Assembly (NCBI GenBank): GCA_033961575.1
Contig: CM066735.1
Coordinates: 86,059,449 to 86,123,448, forward strand
DNA length: 64,000 nt
Direction of reading: 5' to 3'
Source of the DNA: Aselliscus stoliczkanus
Lineage: Eukaryota > Chordata > Mammalia > Chiroptera > Hipposideridae
The position numbers and the translations under genes were made by a program. The first letter of the stretch is position 1; every line of letters begins with the position of its first letter. The notes under the pieces are model-generated. The model was not told the origin of the DNA. It made no database searches and worked only from the letters and a program-made list of their open reading frames with translations. Below, in pieces: positions 47,671 through 59,096 of the stretch.

Positions 47671-48662
47671 GAAATTTCCATCCTTCTAATGTCTCAAATT
47701 GAGTTAATTAACTCGTCAAGCAAAGTAAGCACATTCATTCTTCAGTGAGATATCCACTTTGTATTCCCTCTTGCCTTTCATTTATGGAGGAATGCCTTAA
47801 AACTGGTACAAAAGACTTTCAAAAATGCAAACCTAAACAGTTAAACAGGCTCCTTTATTGAAGAGCCATTCAGTCTTTAATAAACGTTTATGCATTATAA
47901 AGTAACAAGGAGGAGAAATAGTGTGAAACATTTTGCTAAATTATTTAACCTTAGAATTCTTCGATACTCTTCCTTTAAAAAATAAATAAATAAAAAGAAA
48001 CTTGTAATTTGAATGTCCCAAGAAATAAATTTAGGGACAGACCAATTTAATATTTGGGGCAAGGGAACTTGGTTTGCTATTAAGGGAATATAAATTTGTA
48101 TCCTCTGCATAACACATATATTGAACTGTTTAATGTAACAAATGAAAATACAGTAAGTCCAGAGTAAAATATAAAGTAATATTTAAAATTTTTTTCATAT
48201 CAAGGACTTTGTGTGCTTAGAATAAATGGAAAAATTACAAAGATATATATGGATAGATTTGATTATACAAGTGCCCAAATATTTTAGGAAAAAAATCTTA
48301 GATTTAAGAGGCTAAAGTCAAACTTGAAAAATCATTTATCAAAAATGGCAGACTATGTAAGAAACTAAAACAAATAGTGAATAAAAAACATTATATAATA
48401 GTTAGAAGATATTAATTATATATAGGTATATAGATATAACTAGTATAACAAGCAATAAGGTGGCTAATAAATACATGAAATATAACATTTAAAATTGCAA
48501 ATTAAAAGGACTTGACATTTTATCTATAAAGTTTATAATCAATACTTAATACTTGAGGAGGGATTTTTCTGATGGACACTTACATGAACCTGTGGGAATA
48601 TTAATTAGTATCTTTCTAAAGGATAACTTGGTAATACATATCAAAACAATTGCAAGTAATAT
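47671..48662. other. No assignable feature
   Basis: AT-rich. No named repeat recognised before the MITE. Confidence 0.4.
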
Positions 48663-48663
48663 A

Positions 48664-48741
48664 TTGGGTTGTCGGAAAAGTCATGATGTATTTTTTCTGT
48701 TTTTCATCACAAAAATGATCATGACTTTTCCAACAACCCAA
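48664..48741. mobile_element. 78-bp palindromic mariner-type MITE
   Basis: TTGGGTTGTCGGAAAAGTCA on the left matches the complement of the right end TTGGGTTGTTGGAAAAGTCA with one change. TA flanks both ends. It is almost entirely inverted repeats, like the human MADE1 class, but with different ends. Confidence 0.92.
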
Positions 48742-49595
48742 TAAATATAAAAAATAAGGATATAGTTAGGAGAACGATGGAACATGCATAAGAATAGTAT
48801 GTTATAGCTGTTAAAATAGTTATAAAGATGTTTAACACTTTGATAAAAGCAGTGTATAATATTGCAGATACAATATGGGCTCAACAAAAAAAAAATTACC
48901 AATATAACTGAAAGGACATATACCAAAATGTTAACCTTGTTCACCTCTGATTGGTGGAATTATGGGTGTTATTTTTGTTTTCTTCCTTTAACTTCTTATA
49001 TTTACTAAAAAAGGAAAAAAAACAAACCCAACAAACTTTTAGAAAAACATAATGACAGATTGGATTAGCATTTCTGATACCAAATTATGTCCATGATGGT
49101 AGGGAAGGAAGCAGAAATCCCCCAAACACTCCACAATGTATAGTGGACATGCATGTATATTGGACTGTTTGATGAGGCAAATCATGTGTCCTGTCCAAGC
49201 TCAATAGGTAAGCTGATAAATAAGTTTTTATCTTGGGTTGTGAGAGCCATTTAGGGAAGAATAGGGGAATAAAGGAGAGAGGCAAGAAAAAGCAAATAGT
49301 GGTTCAGGGTATCCTAAGAGTGAGGGTCACCATTGAGATTGAAAGGTGGTAGTGAGCATGGGCTATAAATTCAAAGCACTATCTCTCCTAACACTATTAC
49401 GATGAAAATCATCAGCAAGAATTCTTCCTGGCAAAATGGGAATTAGTCAAAGTCACAATGTGCTGAGGCACTTTGGGTTATGCTAATTAATTTTAAAAAT
49501 AATGAGCTTAAATTTGTGATAATAACCCTATATTAATACCATAATACTTCTCAAGTGCCTTGTCTAGTCATAGGTTTCTACTCTGGATTCTATTT
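48742..49595. other. No assignable feature
   Basis: Nothing recognised. Confidence 0.4.
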
Positions 49596-49609
49596 AAAAT
49601 ACGGAAATT

Positions 49610-49730
49610 GGACCTGCCAAGTGGTGTGTTGGTTGGGAGCTGGCTTGGGACGCCGGTGGCCCTGGTTCAGATCCCACATATGAGGGCCAGTGACATTTTC
49701 CTCAAAAAATAAAATAAAATAAAATAAAAT
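49610..49730 (+). mobile_element. tRNA-derived SINE, short form with (AAAAT)n tail
   Basis: Head ACCTGCCAAGTGGTGTGTTG is more diverged than other copies, and GTTCAGATCCCA is a weakened B box. AAAATACGGAAATT (49596-49609) recurs as AAAATACGAAAATT (49731-49744), a 14-bp duplication with one mismatch. Confidence 0.88.
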
Positions 49731-49744
49731 AAAATACGAAAATT

Positions 49745-50586
49745 TGCAAACACTGAGTTCGTTTTATGGTTGTGGGGCATAAAGCAAAACACCAGGAAAA
49801 CCCATCCTTCTAGTGTTTCAAATTTTGGGCTTATTTTTGTTTTTATTTGTTTGTGTTGCACTACATTCTGCCAAGACACGAGTACTCCATTAGAAAAAGA
49901 AAAAAAAAAAGAAAATTATAAGGTAATTTGAGTCATCATAAAATAGGCAACATCTCAGTAATTTTCTTAGCTTTTCTCCCTCCTGGACGTAGAAGGGAAT
50001 GGAATGTCTCTATAATAGCTCAGTATCTCCTGTGTCTATTCAGTGTTTCTCTGCCTCTGGGTCCTATCAACATTAGAGCACTTCTGGTAGACATTTATTT
50101 GGCTGTTTCTCCAGTCCATAAGCCATCCCCCTCTCTGAGAACAACCTTCTTACGTATAGGCATGTACAGTCAGCCACAATTGCACTATATATCTCCAGCC
50201 CTTTCCTGTAACTTACTGGGGGTAGGGGCAGAGGTGGGGTGAGGGGATACAGGTGGAGAGCTGACCCAAAGTGAGCCAGTGAGAATCTCCTGCCTAGGAA
50301 GTTGGAACTAAGACCTACAGACAGGGAATCTAGTTCTACATGTGACTGGAACAGTGACAGGGAAACCCAGAAGATATGAGGCCACATAGCAAGAAATTAG
50401 AGTAGGCCAATTTACAAAGAGAAAGTAGAATGAAGTTTTAAGAGGAAAAAGAAATGAGAAAGTTTCTGGGGTTTTTTCAGCTTTCCCTCTCCTCCAATTT
50501 TGGTTCCTCCTTATAACCTTTCTGTATTCTGACTTTTAGGTTCTGTGAAGCACCCTAGTTTGAAGAAGTTATCCTACTCTTCCTCC
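49745..50586. other. No assignable feature
   Basis: Overlapping opposite-strand frames of 104 codons each (49928-50242, 50073-50387) have no recognisable content. Confidence 0.4.
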
Positions 50587-51070
50587 TTTTTTTTTTTTTT
50601 TTATAATTAAGGGAGTTGAAACTGACTTCAGTTATTTGCAAGCCAGGAGAGTTGACTAATAAAGACTTTTACCAAAGGCAAATATTTCACTCATCTTATC
50701 TCCTTAGGCCTCCCTGACAAGCCTGTCTTCCTTTGGGGCTCCTTCCCTTGTAACTTAACCTTGCACTGTATTTACATCATTTATAAAACGTTCCTGTATC
50801 AGATCGTTTGAGCTCCTCTGGAGTAGTTACGGTCTATTGTGTAAGTAAACATAGCATCGATGTGATTTATACAACTTGTATTATTTACCCAACAGACTGT
50901 GTAACTGCTCCAAATGAACCATTATGGCTGTCATGTGGCGTAAATCCATCTTCATGTGCTTTTGAAAACATGAGTCACTGTAGTCTTTTGTGTAAGGGAA
51001 TTTATAAAATTTGTATTATCCATTCAATAAGCTCTCTGCCTTGTGAGGTTTAAAGTTAAATCAAACCACT
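50587..51070. repeat. Unidentified internally repetitive segment
   Basis: Begins with a 16-T tract. Motifs such as ATTTATAAAA/ATTTATACAA followed by a TTGTATTAT-like string occur near 50779, 50865 and 51000, and GTGTAAG recurs after TCTATTG and TCTTTTG. A diverged tandem structure or an old LTR is possible. I do not recognise the family. Confidence 0.4.
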
Positions 51071-51229
51071 AGAAAAAAAAAAATGAAACCTATGAATAAA
51101 GAAGAAATAATTCCGTGTACCAACAAATTCTAGTACTCCTACACTAAGGAAGAGAGAACCCACAAATGTTAGCATCTAGTCCACCTCTTTGAAACCAATA
51201 CTTGAGTAGGTGTTCACTCATGTCTAACT

Positions 51230-51375
51230 TGGTCAAAAGATCTTGTTTATTTATCTGTTTCCTTCACTAGACTAAAAACTAGAGCCATGTTGGTTTTTGC
51301 TCACTATTTTATCCACAGTCCCTGGCACAGCCCTTGGCATAGAGTCACACAATACACTTTGATGAGTAGAATGCC
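51230..51375 (+). mobile_element. L2 3' end fragment
   Basis: CACTAGACTAAAAACTAGAG, TTTATCCACAGTCCCTGGCA and CTTGGCATAGAGTCACACAA match the L2 terminal pattern. Confidence 0.7.
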
Positions 51376-51404
51376 CGAGTAAACCATATAAGTGATCTCT
51401 AATT

Positions 51405-51530
51405 CTAGCAACAGCCCCATTTTACAGATGAGCAACTATGAGTCAGAAATGGTAAATAAGTTCTTGAAAGTTGCATAAATTTGTAAGCTTTAAAACTGGA
51501 ATGCAACCTGTCTTACCCTCAAGCCATAGT
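51405..51530 (-). mobile_element. MIR SINE
   Basis: GCCCCATTTTACAGATGAGC in reverse, followed by AAGTTCTTGAAAGTTGCA. Confidence 0.7.
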
Positions 51531-53901
51531 ATTTTCAACTAAGTAAGAAAAAGAAACAGAAAAAAATACAAAGATAATAAAATATCACTGCAATAACCAG
51601 CATAGAACAAAAGTCATGGATTCTATGGAATTTAAAAACCAATCAAGTAAAGCACTACAGACTAAACATTCGAAAATCCTTGCTTTTCACCATCTGTCCT
51701 TTCAGTTTGCTGAAGGCATTGGATACATCACTTCATTTTTCTCATCTTCTCATTCCGTCGTGGCGTCCTAACTCATTTTATAAAATGCGCTATTTTGGAC
51801 ACACTATTTTCCCTTCCTGGGTCGGCACCTGAAAATGAGTATCTCCTTAAATTATACTCCCTGGGCACTGGGCTTGCCTCATACCAAGCAGGCCCCTGCT
51901 CCCTCTGGAAGTCCAGAAGTCTTCTATCACTGATTCCAAGTGAGTAAATCAGTCACTAACAACTCTCACAAGTGGCTGTAGGTCCGCCTCTCCAAGGAGG
52001 CCCAGAAATGGAAGGAATACATTCTTACTAGTACAATTTTAGAGATATTAAATTAATACCAGGGTGGATGGCTAGGGCTGTTGTTCTCTCTCTGTTCTCC
52101 TCTCTCTTTCTTTCTTTTTAAATTTTTCTGGATGTGGGAATCTTCCAAGGCCTTTGATACCATATCAGGTAGATTAGCATCAGGGTGCCCCTGAGTGAAC
52201 TATGGTAAGAAGAGTAATATCATCTCTCTGCTCAGGTGACATTATCAGATGTGACTGTTTTTACCTCCGTGAATGCTGCTTTGACCAGAATTCCCACCCT
52301 TAATGTTGTCTTTATATTCCCTTCTTGTGTGACGCTCATGCAATCTTCGGTTCATATCGCCTTCCCCTGAGAATGGAGTGATGGCCATGCTTTGGAGAAG
52401 TTTGGGCCTGTGGCAGGCAGAGGGCAGAGCTCTGTGATTCACTTCTTTTGTTCTCAGATCCACCCAGGTCTGGGGATAGCAGCATATCTGGCTGATTTCT
52501 CATAACCCCTGAGCACAAGAGCAGGGGAAACCCACAGCTGCCAGACATTGAGGTTCTTTGTGGCTTAAGATGGGCTGGGTGGAATTCAAAGCCCCACTTG
52601 GGGCTCACAAGAAATGTCTCCTAAGCTTTTGAATTGCCCTCCAAAGACCTTAAGGTAGTCAAGTAGCACAACTCTGGATGAGAAAAACTGGGAACAAGCC
52701 CAATAACATTTCCCTCCCTGCAGATCTGGTGGGCTCCATTATTAGCTATCAGCGTTTTGAATTTCACTGAAAGTTCAGTGTATATGCTGTCTCTTAAAGT
52801 CATCTGTTGGTAGACTAAGCACTTATTGAAGGGTGTGAGTTATTTTTAGATGAATACAAACATTGCGTGATAGGTGATTTAGAAAAAAAGCAAAATTTAA
52901 GGGATATTAAATTGAAAAAAAAAAAAAAAAAAGGAAACAACCAAACAAATAAAAAGAACAACATCAGCAAAAACAAATCTCACACAAAGAAAATCAGAAA
53001 AGAAACAAAATTAAAGCACCTGTGTTGCTTTTGATAATGGTGAAAGATAGAATCAACACATTGCCTTTCCTTATAATTCATTGAAATAGTAGAGAATGAT
53101 GAATAATGCACATGTAATGAGGAAAACAAAAACCTATTGCATTTCCATGCTTTCCAGAGTGTAACTGAAATGAGTCCCCATTCCTATTTGAATGTGGCCT
53201 TGTAGAGCTTTGAAATTGGAAAACAATTCCTGCCTGTGGAATCAGAGGCTCACTAGCTAGCATTTAAAAATAGGAAATGAAAACGAATGACAAAGTAGAA
53301 CACTGGAGAAGAGAGAAAAAGAAATATTACTCTCCTATCCGTCTGCTCCTTTATAATCCGTTCAGTCCCACAGGCATGGTGGAAATTGCTTTGCTTGCTC
53401 TGGCAATGGGTTTTCACTGTTAAGTTATTGAAAAGTCAAATCAAGGTTTTTAGATCCTGGTAATTACGAAACTAAAAAGCAACTGGAAAAATAAATTCAG
53501 CACCTTCTGAGCCTTTGCTGTGACTCCTCGGTGACATATGGAGCCGGGTCATATTGTTGAAGGAGGATTTTCCTTATTTAATTCCTCAGCCCTTTCTGAA
53601 AGAAAAAAGAATTCTTAGTACCATCCATTCGATTAAGTGAATTCAGTTAATTAGCTTCACAAACAGAATGCATGCATTATTCAGCAGCAGACAATTCATT
53701 AAAATCGTCTTTCCATAGCTAGCCTCACTGTCATGGCTAGAAGGGGCTGGCTTCTCCCATAAGAATTGGCATTCGATCGGGGTCAAAAGATAGGGGTTTG
53801 GGTAGGAAGACAAGGACACACTGACCTATATAAGTGAGTATGAGCTGGGGGGTGGGGTGGATGAGCGCATGAGTTGTGAAAGAGGATAAAAGAATCTGGT
53901 C
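51531..53901. other. No assignable feature
   Basis: Includes an 18-A run at 52915-52932 with an A-rich follow-on. I looked for a retrocopy upstream of it and recognised none. Confidence 0.4.
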
Positions 53902-54441
53902 TCATGATTTGAAAAAAAGAAAAAATACAGTCGTTGTGTGTGGCCTCTCTGCAGTGTGTGTCTGGAGAGATTTTCCTTGCCTCACCCTATTTCTTGAGAT
54001 CCAATAACCCTGATTCATAATTTTATCACAGTGGGGCTGAGTGACTGGCCACACATGTGCCCAGAGAATAGGCTGTCTAACCACTCCCATGAGCACCACA
54101 TGTAGCTGGGAGCCAAGCCTGGCAAGAATTACAAGACATATCTTTGCAAGACATATCTTCGATTCACCTAGAGACTCTGTTCTTGAAAAAGGAGAGTAAT
54201 CCAAGTCACCCACTTGAGTTTTGGAAGCAATTGACCATATAGTATAACAGATTCTAGGAATGTTTGTGCTTGTCTGGTATGTTCTCTTGAATGTCAAGCA
54301 GTTATGGAAGACCCGACAGTTGGCCCGCAGCTGAGCCCATAAATGTGTTGCCTGACCACTGCTCATCAGCCTCAGAACAGCCTTGAAAAACAGCCTCTCT
54401 GCCCTCTTTCTGCCCAGTGATTTCTTGCTCTCCTTTCTCAT
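53902..54441 (-). other. 179-codon open frame, coding unproven
   Basis: Minus-strand frame starting MRKESKKSLGRKRAERLFFK. No domain recognised and no retained gene context. It contains a 15-bp tandem duplication (54132-54161, CAAGACATATCTTTG), which suggests non-coding DNA. Confidence 0.08.
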
Positions 54442-54469
54442 TGAGAAACTTCAGGGGGCCATGGCTATT

Positions 54470-54620
54470 CTATAGACAGTTAGCTTGGGTTTGGATCCTG
54501 CTTCTGTCACTTATTAGCTCTGTGATTCTGGACAAGTTATTGAACTTCTCTGGACTTGTTTCCTCTTCCATAGAAAGGATGATTATAAGGATATAAATGA
54601 TTTAGTATCTGTAACATGAC
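54470..54620 (+). mobile_element. MIR SINE
   Basis: TTTGGATCCTGCTTCTGTCA, GTGATTCTGGACAAGTTATT and TGAACTTCTCTGGACTTGTT form a good MIR core. Confidence 0.87.
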
Positions 54621-55384
54621 CCAGGTCCCCTGCCACCTTCTCCTCACCCTTTCCCCCCACTATCTTTCAGTGACAGACTTCATCCATCTTTGATAAACAC
54701 GGGGACAGAAATTCATGTGGCTGATGCCCCATAAGGTACAAGTTCAAGCTAATATATTCCAGTCTTGAAGTGGATGGCTATTGTTTTGTCTATCTAACAT
54801 TCTCCCCTTCTCAGAATAAAACACCTTTTCTTGGCCTATTATCCCTTTGCTCCTCCTGGTGATGTGGTCAGAGAGTAAGTCTCTATGTTCTTTGATGGCC
54901 CTATCCCCCTGACCACACTTAATTTGGACACCTATATCAAATTGAGCAAATGGTCATTCACTTGGATTTTTTAAACAGAATCTGAGAAAAAGAAAAGCGT
55001 CTCATTTTTAATAGTGAAGCTGGCATATGGGCATCTCAGAGGACTCTGACATACACTGTGTAGAGGAAGTAGGACTTCGGTGACGTAAAACAAAACCATG
55101 GTAGTAAGAAGGCAGAAATGAGCTGGAGAAAGTCTTGGCAGCATTTAAATCCCTAGACTTAGCCCATTCCTGCCTTTGATACGTTTGGCTCGACTACCTT
55201 TTCTTTGATTAGGGGAGATACACCAGAGCCCATCCACTGAATGGCACCTTTACCTAAGTGTGTCTGCACAGTATGGTATGTGTCAAAGGCTTGTCACCTT
55301 TCTTGCATGGTTGACTTGAGGAATAAATATTCAATGTGAGGCTCCTGATTCTTAGTATGTACATGTGTTTTATCTTTACATAAA
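54621..55384. other. No assignable feature
   Basis: Nothing recognised. Confidence 0.4.
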
Positions 55385-55535
55385 TTTAAATATAGGATCT
55401 GCCATTTATTAGATGATATGTGTGTTAACCTACCAGTGGATAAATCATTTATCTGTGAGATGGCCCTAATAATAATTCCATCCCAGTGCAGTTATAAGCA
55501 TTAAGTGAAATAATACTCGGCATGTGAGAGTGCAT
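55385..55535 (+). mobile_element. MIR SINE
   Basis: GGATCTGCCATTTATTAGAT, CTGTGAGATGGCCCTAATAA and GCATTAAGTGAAATAATACT fit a MIR. Confidence 0.7.
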
Positions 55536-55887
55536 TGCATATTAAGTTTCCATGCAAAGATCAGATAAAGCCTGACCTTAGTCATACTATATTAAACCTT
55601 CCACAGCTCTGAGTATTATTTAAGGAAATCTTTGCATTACGATTTTCCTCTATACTTTCCATATGAACAGGACTATGTAGCGTAATTGCATAATTGACCA
55701 ATCTAAATACCACCAATTTGTATTTCTTCAGTAAACGTTCAGCTGGAAAGCTAAAGTAATTTAAACACTTAAGCACAAGAAGCAGAGGATCTTCCTGGTT
55801 TGGGAATAATCACTTCAAGATGTGAACATATTTGATGCATGCTTGACAAGTCACTCGAACAATTACCAAGTCACTCCTAGTGGTTCG

Positions 55888-55990
55888 TTTTTTTTGAGGG
55901 CAGTGTCACTGGCCCTCATATGTGGGACCTGAACCAGGGCCGCTGGCTTCCCAAGCCGGTGCTTAACCACTGCGCCACTCAGCCAGCCCA
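55888..55990 (-). mobile_element. tRNA-derived SINE, short form
   Basis: Reverse-oriented head ending CGCCACTCAGCCAGCCC. ACTCCTAGTGGTTCG (55873-55887) recurs as ACTCCCAGTGATTCG (55991-56005), 15 bp with two mismatches, so it is older than the 33.7-kb copy. Confidence 0.92.
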
Positions 55991-56339
55991 ACTCCCAGTG
56001 ATTCGAAAATGAAGATTTCCAACTTTTTGGTTGTGAATTTCATGCCTTTGTCTTTGGTTTTCCTTGTAAGCGAGATTTGGGGATCAACTGTGGGGTGAGG
56101 ATCAAGGCACCTCATTTCTGGGTTAATGAGGAGAGAAGAGGAAGGCAGCCAATTATATCAGCTTTCATCACCCATGATTTAAAGAACAGAGAGTCTGTCA
56201 TGTTATATAAATGGGAGGGGGTTGGTTCTAGCAATTTATTAGACAGAAAATCTATGAATGGCCACCCAAGGGAAATGGATGAAAGAAGGGGGCTATGATT
56301 TCATCCTTGCGTGGTTCCTATTAGAACCTTAAGACAGTT

Positions 56340-56500
56340 GGTATCATTTTTTGAACAGCAGCTATGCAGCGGGAGATTTACATGTTGTATACCCTTCATG
56401 ACACTGTTGTTCTTACTCCACAAATGAAGAGACTGAGGTTCTGAAATGCAACGTGACTAACTTGAATCTAGGATTTATGCTGGGCCCAAACCACTGCTTT
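56340..56500 (-). mobile_element. MIR SINE, diverged
   Basis: ACTCCACAAATGAAGAGACT and GAGGTTCTGAAATGCAACGT, reverse orientation. Confidence 0.6.
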
Positions 56501-57344
56501 CCAACCATTCTGGACAAACAGGTCTGGTTAAAGGTGAGTGGGAGGGGGCAGTGGTGCTGCAGATTATGATAAGCAATATGAACCACATTTTCCATGACGA
56601 ATGACTTTCCCAGACCATGCAATGGGAACCCATCATTTCTGAGTCAGGCCTGGGGCAAGTGCACTATTTCTTCATTCAGTATGTTCTTGAGCCTGTGAAG
56701 GGACTTCTTCAGATGTTTCCAAATCAGGAAGAGTGAGAAAGTTCAACGGTGTGCAAACCACTCCAAGATGTCTTTGTGTCCAGTTATAATGGGATTGAAG
56801 AGTTTACCTGCCAAAGAGACAGAGCAGTTGATGACATCTGATGTGATTTTCTTTAACTGAGATGAGAATAACTTTATCTGTAGTAAGTTAAAAAACAAAA
56901 CAAAACAAAACAAAACTCTAAATTTCTCTGTCAAAGTACTTCCATAGAAATTTAGTAGCTGCTGTTATAATTACTCATTGCTAGTAATGCTATTATAATT
57001 ATTATTTTTATTATTATAGCTACTTGTTAAAAGTAACATTAATAAGGCCTCATAGAAGAGCCCCTTTGTGAGGAAGGTTTAGGGAAGCTGAATCCTCATT
57101 TATTTTACAATTTGCAACATGCACAATAATTTCTACCACAAGAGCAATCCCAGCTTTAAATTCCTGTTTTTAAGATAATTTCCCTCCCTCCATACACCTC
57201 TCCCTGACACGCTAGCTCAAATAATGCTGCGATTGTGCCTGAATTTCAGGATGAGTGGTTCAATCCACTCAAGTAAATGTTCCCACATCTGTGGCCTTTT
57301 TTCAAAATGGTAGACTCTCCTACTCATGCTCAACTTGAAATGTC
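56501..57344. other. No assignable feature
   Basis: Has a CAAAA run near 56895; nothing else recognised. Confidence 0.4.
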
Positions 57345-57360
57345 TGTAGATGAATTCCTT

Positions 57361-57607
57361 TTTATTTTTTTCATTTATTATTAGTTTCAAGTGTACAAAA
57401 CAATGTAATAGTTAGACATTTCACTCCTCACAAAGTGATAACCTCCTCCCCAATCTATTACCCCTCTGACATCATATAGCTGTTACAATTCCACTGACTC
57501 TATTCCCTATGCTGTACCCCACATCCCGTGACTATAGATATTAAATTATAGTTGACATACAATATGACTCAGCTTCAGCTTCAGGTGTACAAAGCGGTGG
57601 TTAAGCA
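57361..57607 (-). mobile_element. L1 3' UTR, heavily 5'-truncated
   Basis: In complement it reads GTACACCTGAAGCTGAAGCT at the 5' end, GGGTACAGCATAGGGAATAG-like core, and TTGTACACTTGAAACTAATA before an A-rich tail. TGTAGATGAATTCCTT (57345-57360) recurs with one change at 57608-57623: a 16-bp target-site duplication. This makes it an independent insertion from the L1 just to the right. Confidence 0.85.
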
Positions 57608-57697
57608 TGTAGATGAATTTCTTGATCAGCACATATTCTTTGTCCTTCTTGTAGCTATTTACTGTTTTTGCTTTGTAATTTCAATGATTTTATTCTT

Positions 57698-58720
57698 TTT
57701 AAAATTAATATTATTAGTTACAGATGTACAAAACAATGCAATAGTTATCCTTTTCACCCCTTACACAGTGACTACCCCCTACCCTCTCCCTTGCCTCCCC
57801 ACCCCCGATATCATACATATCTATTACAACTCCATTGACTCCATCCCCACACTATATTCCACATCCCATGACTATATATATGTTAAATTATAGTTGACAT
57901 CTAATATTATTTAGAGGCAGCTTCAGATGTACAGTGCAGTGGTAAGGCCACTATACCGTCCATGAAGTGGTCTCCCTGACAAGACATGAGTCCATCTAGT
58001 CCCCTAAGAAAAATATTTACAACCTTATTAATTATATTCCCTAAACAACTGTCTCTTCTGTCTCTGCAGTAGTATTATAGTTATCAGTTTGTGTTGCCTC
58101 ATCCCTTCCCCTTCTCCCTCATGCCCATCACCATCCCGTCTAGCCCTTACCAGTTTTTTCTTTGTGTCTCTAAGACTATTTCTGTTTACATAGCTCGTTT
58201 ATTTAGTTCTTTAGATTCCACATATAAGTGAGATCATATGGTATTTGTCTTTCTCTGACTGACTTATTTCACTTAGCATAGTGTTCTCTAGGTCCATCAA
58301 TATTGCTGCAAATGGTACGATTTCTTTCTTCTTTATAGCTGCATATTACTCCATTGTGTAAAGGTACCACAGTTTCTTAATCCAGTCATCTACTGATGGG
58401 CATTTCTGTTGTTTCCAAGTCTTGGCTATTGTAAATAGAGCTGCAATGAACATAGGGGTGCATATATATTTTTTGAATTAGTGTCTTGGGTTTTTCAGGA
58501 TAAATACCTAGGAGTGGAATTGCTGGGTCAAAAGGTAGTTCCATTTCCAGTTTTTTGAGATACCTCCATACTGACTTCCATAGTGGCTGCACCAATATGC
58601 AATCCCACCAACAGTGCAGCAGGGTCCCCTTTTCCCCACAGCCCCGCCAGCACTTGTTGTTTGTTGATTTATTGATGATAGCCATCCTGACCGGAGTGTG
58701 GTGGTATCTCATTGTGGTAG
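57698..58720 (-). mobile_element. L1, 5'-truncated, ORF2 end plus 3' UTR
   Basis: Flanked by TGATTTTATTCTT at 57685-57697 and 58721-58733, a perfect 13-bp target-site duplication. From right to left it holds the ORF2 C-terminal region (58712-58386), then the end of ORF2 with frameshifts, GACAAATACCATATGATCTC, and a roughly 500-bp 3' UTR ending near 57700. About 1.0 kb of a normal 6-7 kb L1 remains. Confidence 0.93.
58386..58712 (-). pseudogene. L1 ORF2p C-terminal fragment
   Basis: Open frame of 108 codons with the hallmark cysteine-rich end: [18 protein letters not shown], followed by [34 protein letters not shown] and a [10 protein letters not shown] stretch where L1 has TWKQPKCPS. The protein is the reverse transcriptase-endonuclease of L1; this piece is only its tail and carries no catalytic domain. 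A frameshift or stop ends it near 58386, after which the same element continues. Confidence 0.93.
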
Positions 58721-58877
58721 TGATTTTATTCTTAAGTCTATCTCTCCTGAACTACTCCACAAGCTACTTCATAGCAGGGAAAGTGATGATCTTCTTTTCC
58801 TTTTTACCATCAAGCCATAATCTTGAACTGGAAAAAAGGAAAAAAAAGAAAAAAAAATACACACACACACACACATA

Positions 58878-59016
58878 CAGTAATATCTTGGTTTGCGAGC
58901 ATAATTCGTTATGGGAACAAACTATGCGTATTGCAAGACATCGCTTATTTACCACATTAAAATGTATTAGAAATGTCTGCTTGTCTTGCAGAACTCTTGC
59001 AAACCAAGTTACTCGC
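58878..59016. mobile_element. Tigger/pogo-like nonautonomous element
   Basis: Starts CAGTAATATCTTGGTTTGCG after TA and shares AAGACATCGCTTATTTACCA and AAAATGTATTAGAAATGTCT with the copy at 44280. Its right end (complement CGAGTAACTTGGTTTGCAAG) is slightly altered. AC repeats lie left of it and TG repeats to its right. Confidence 0.82.

Positions 59017-59020
<4 letters not shown>

Positions 59021-59093
<73 letters not shown>
59021..59093 (+). repeat. (TG)n followed by (TA)n
   Basis: About 22 TG units then about 14 TA units, uninterrupted. Confidence 0.97.

Positions 59094-59096
<3 letters not shown>

Noticed and set aside
52100..52932. Processed retrocopy upstream of the 18-A run
   Set aside because: No recognisable coding sequence and no target-site duplication found around it.
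57361..58000. Tandem duplication of an L1 3' UTR
   Set aside because: Separate target-site duplications around each piece show two insertions.
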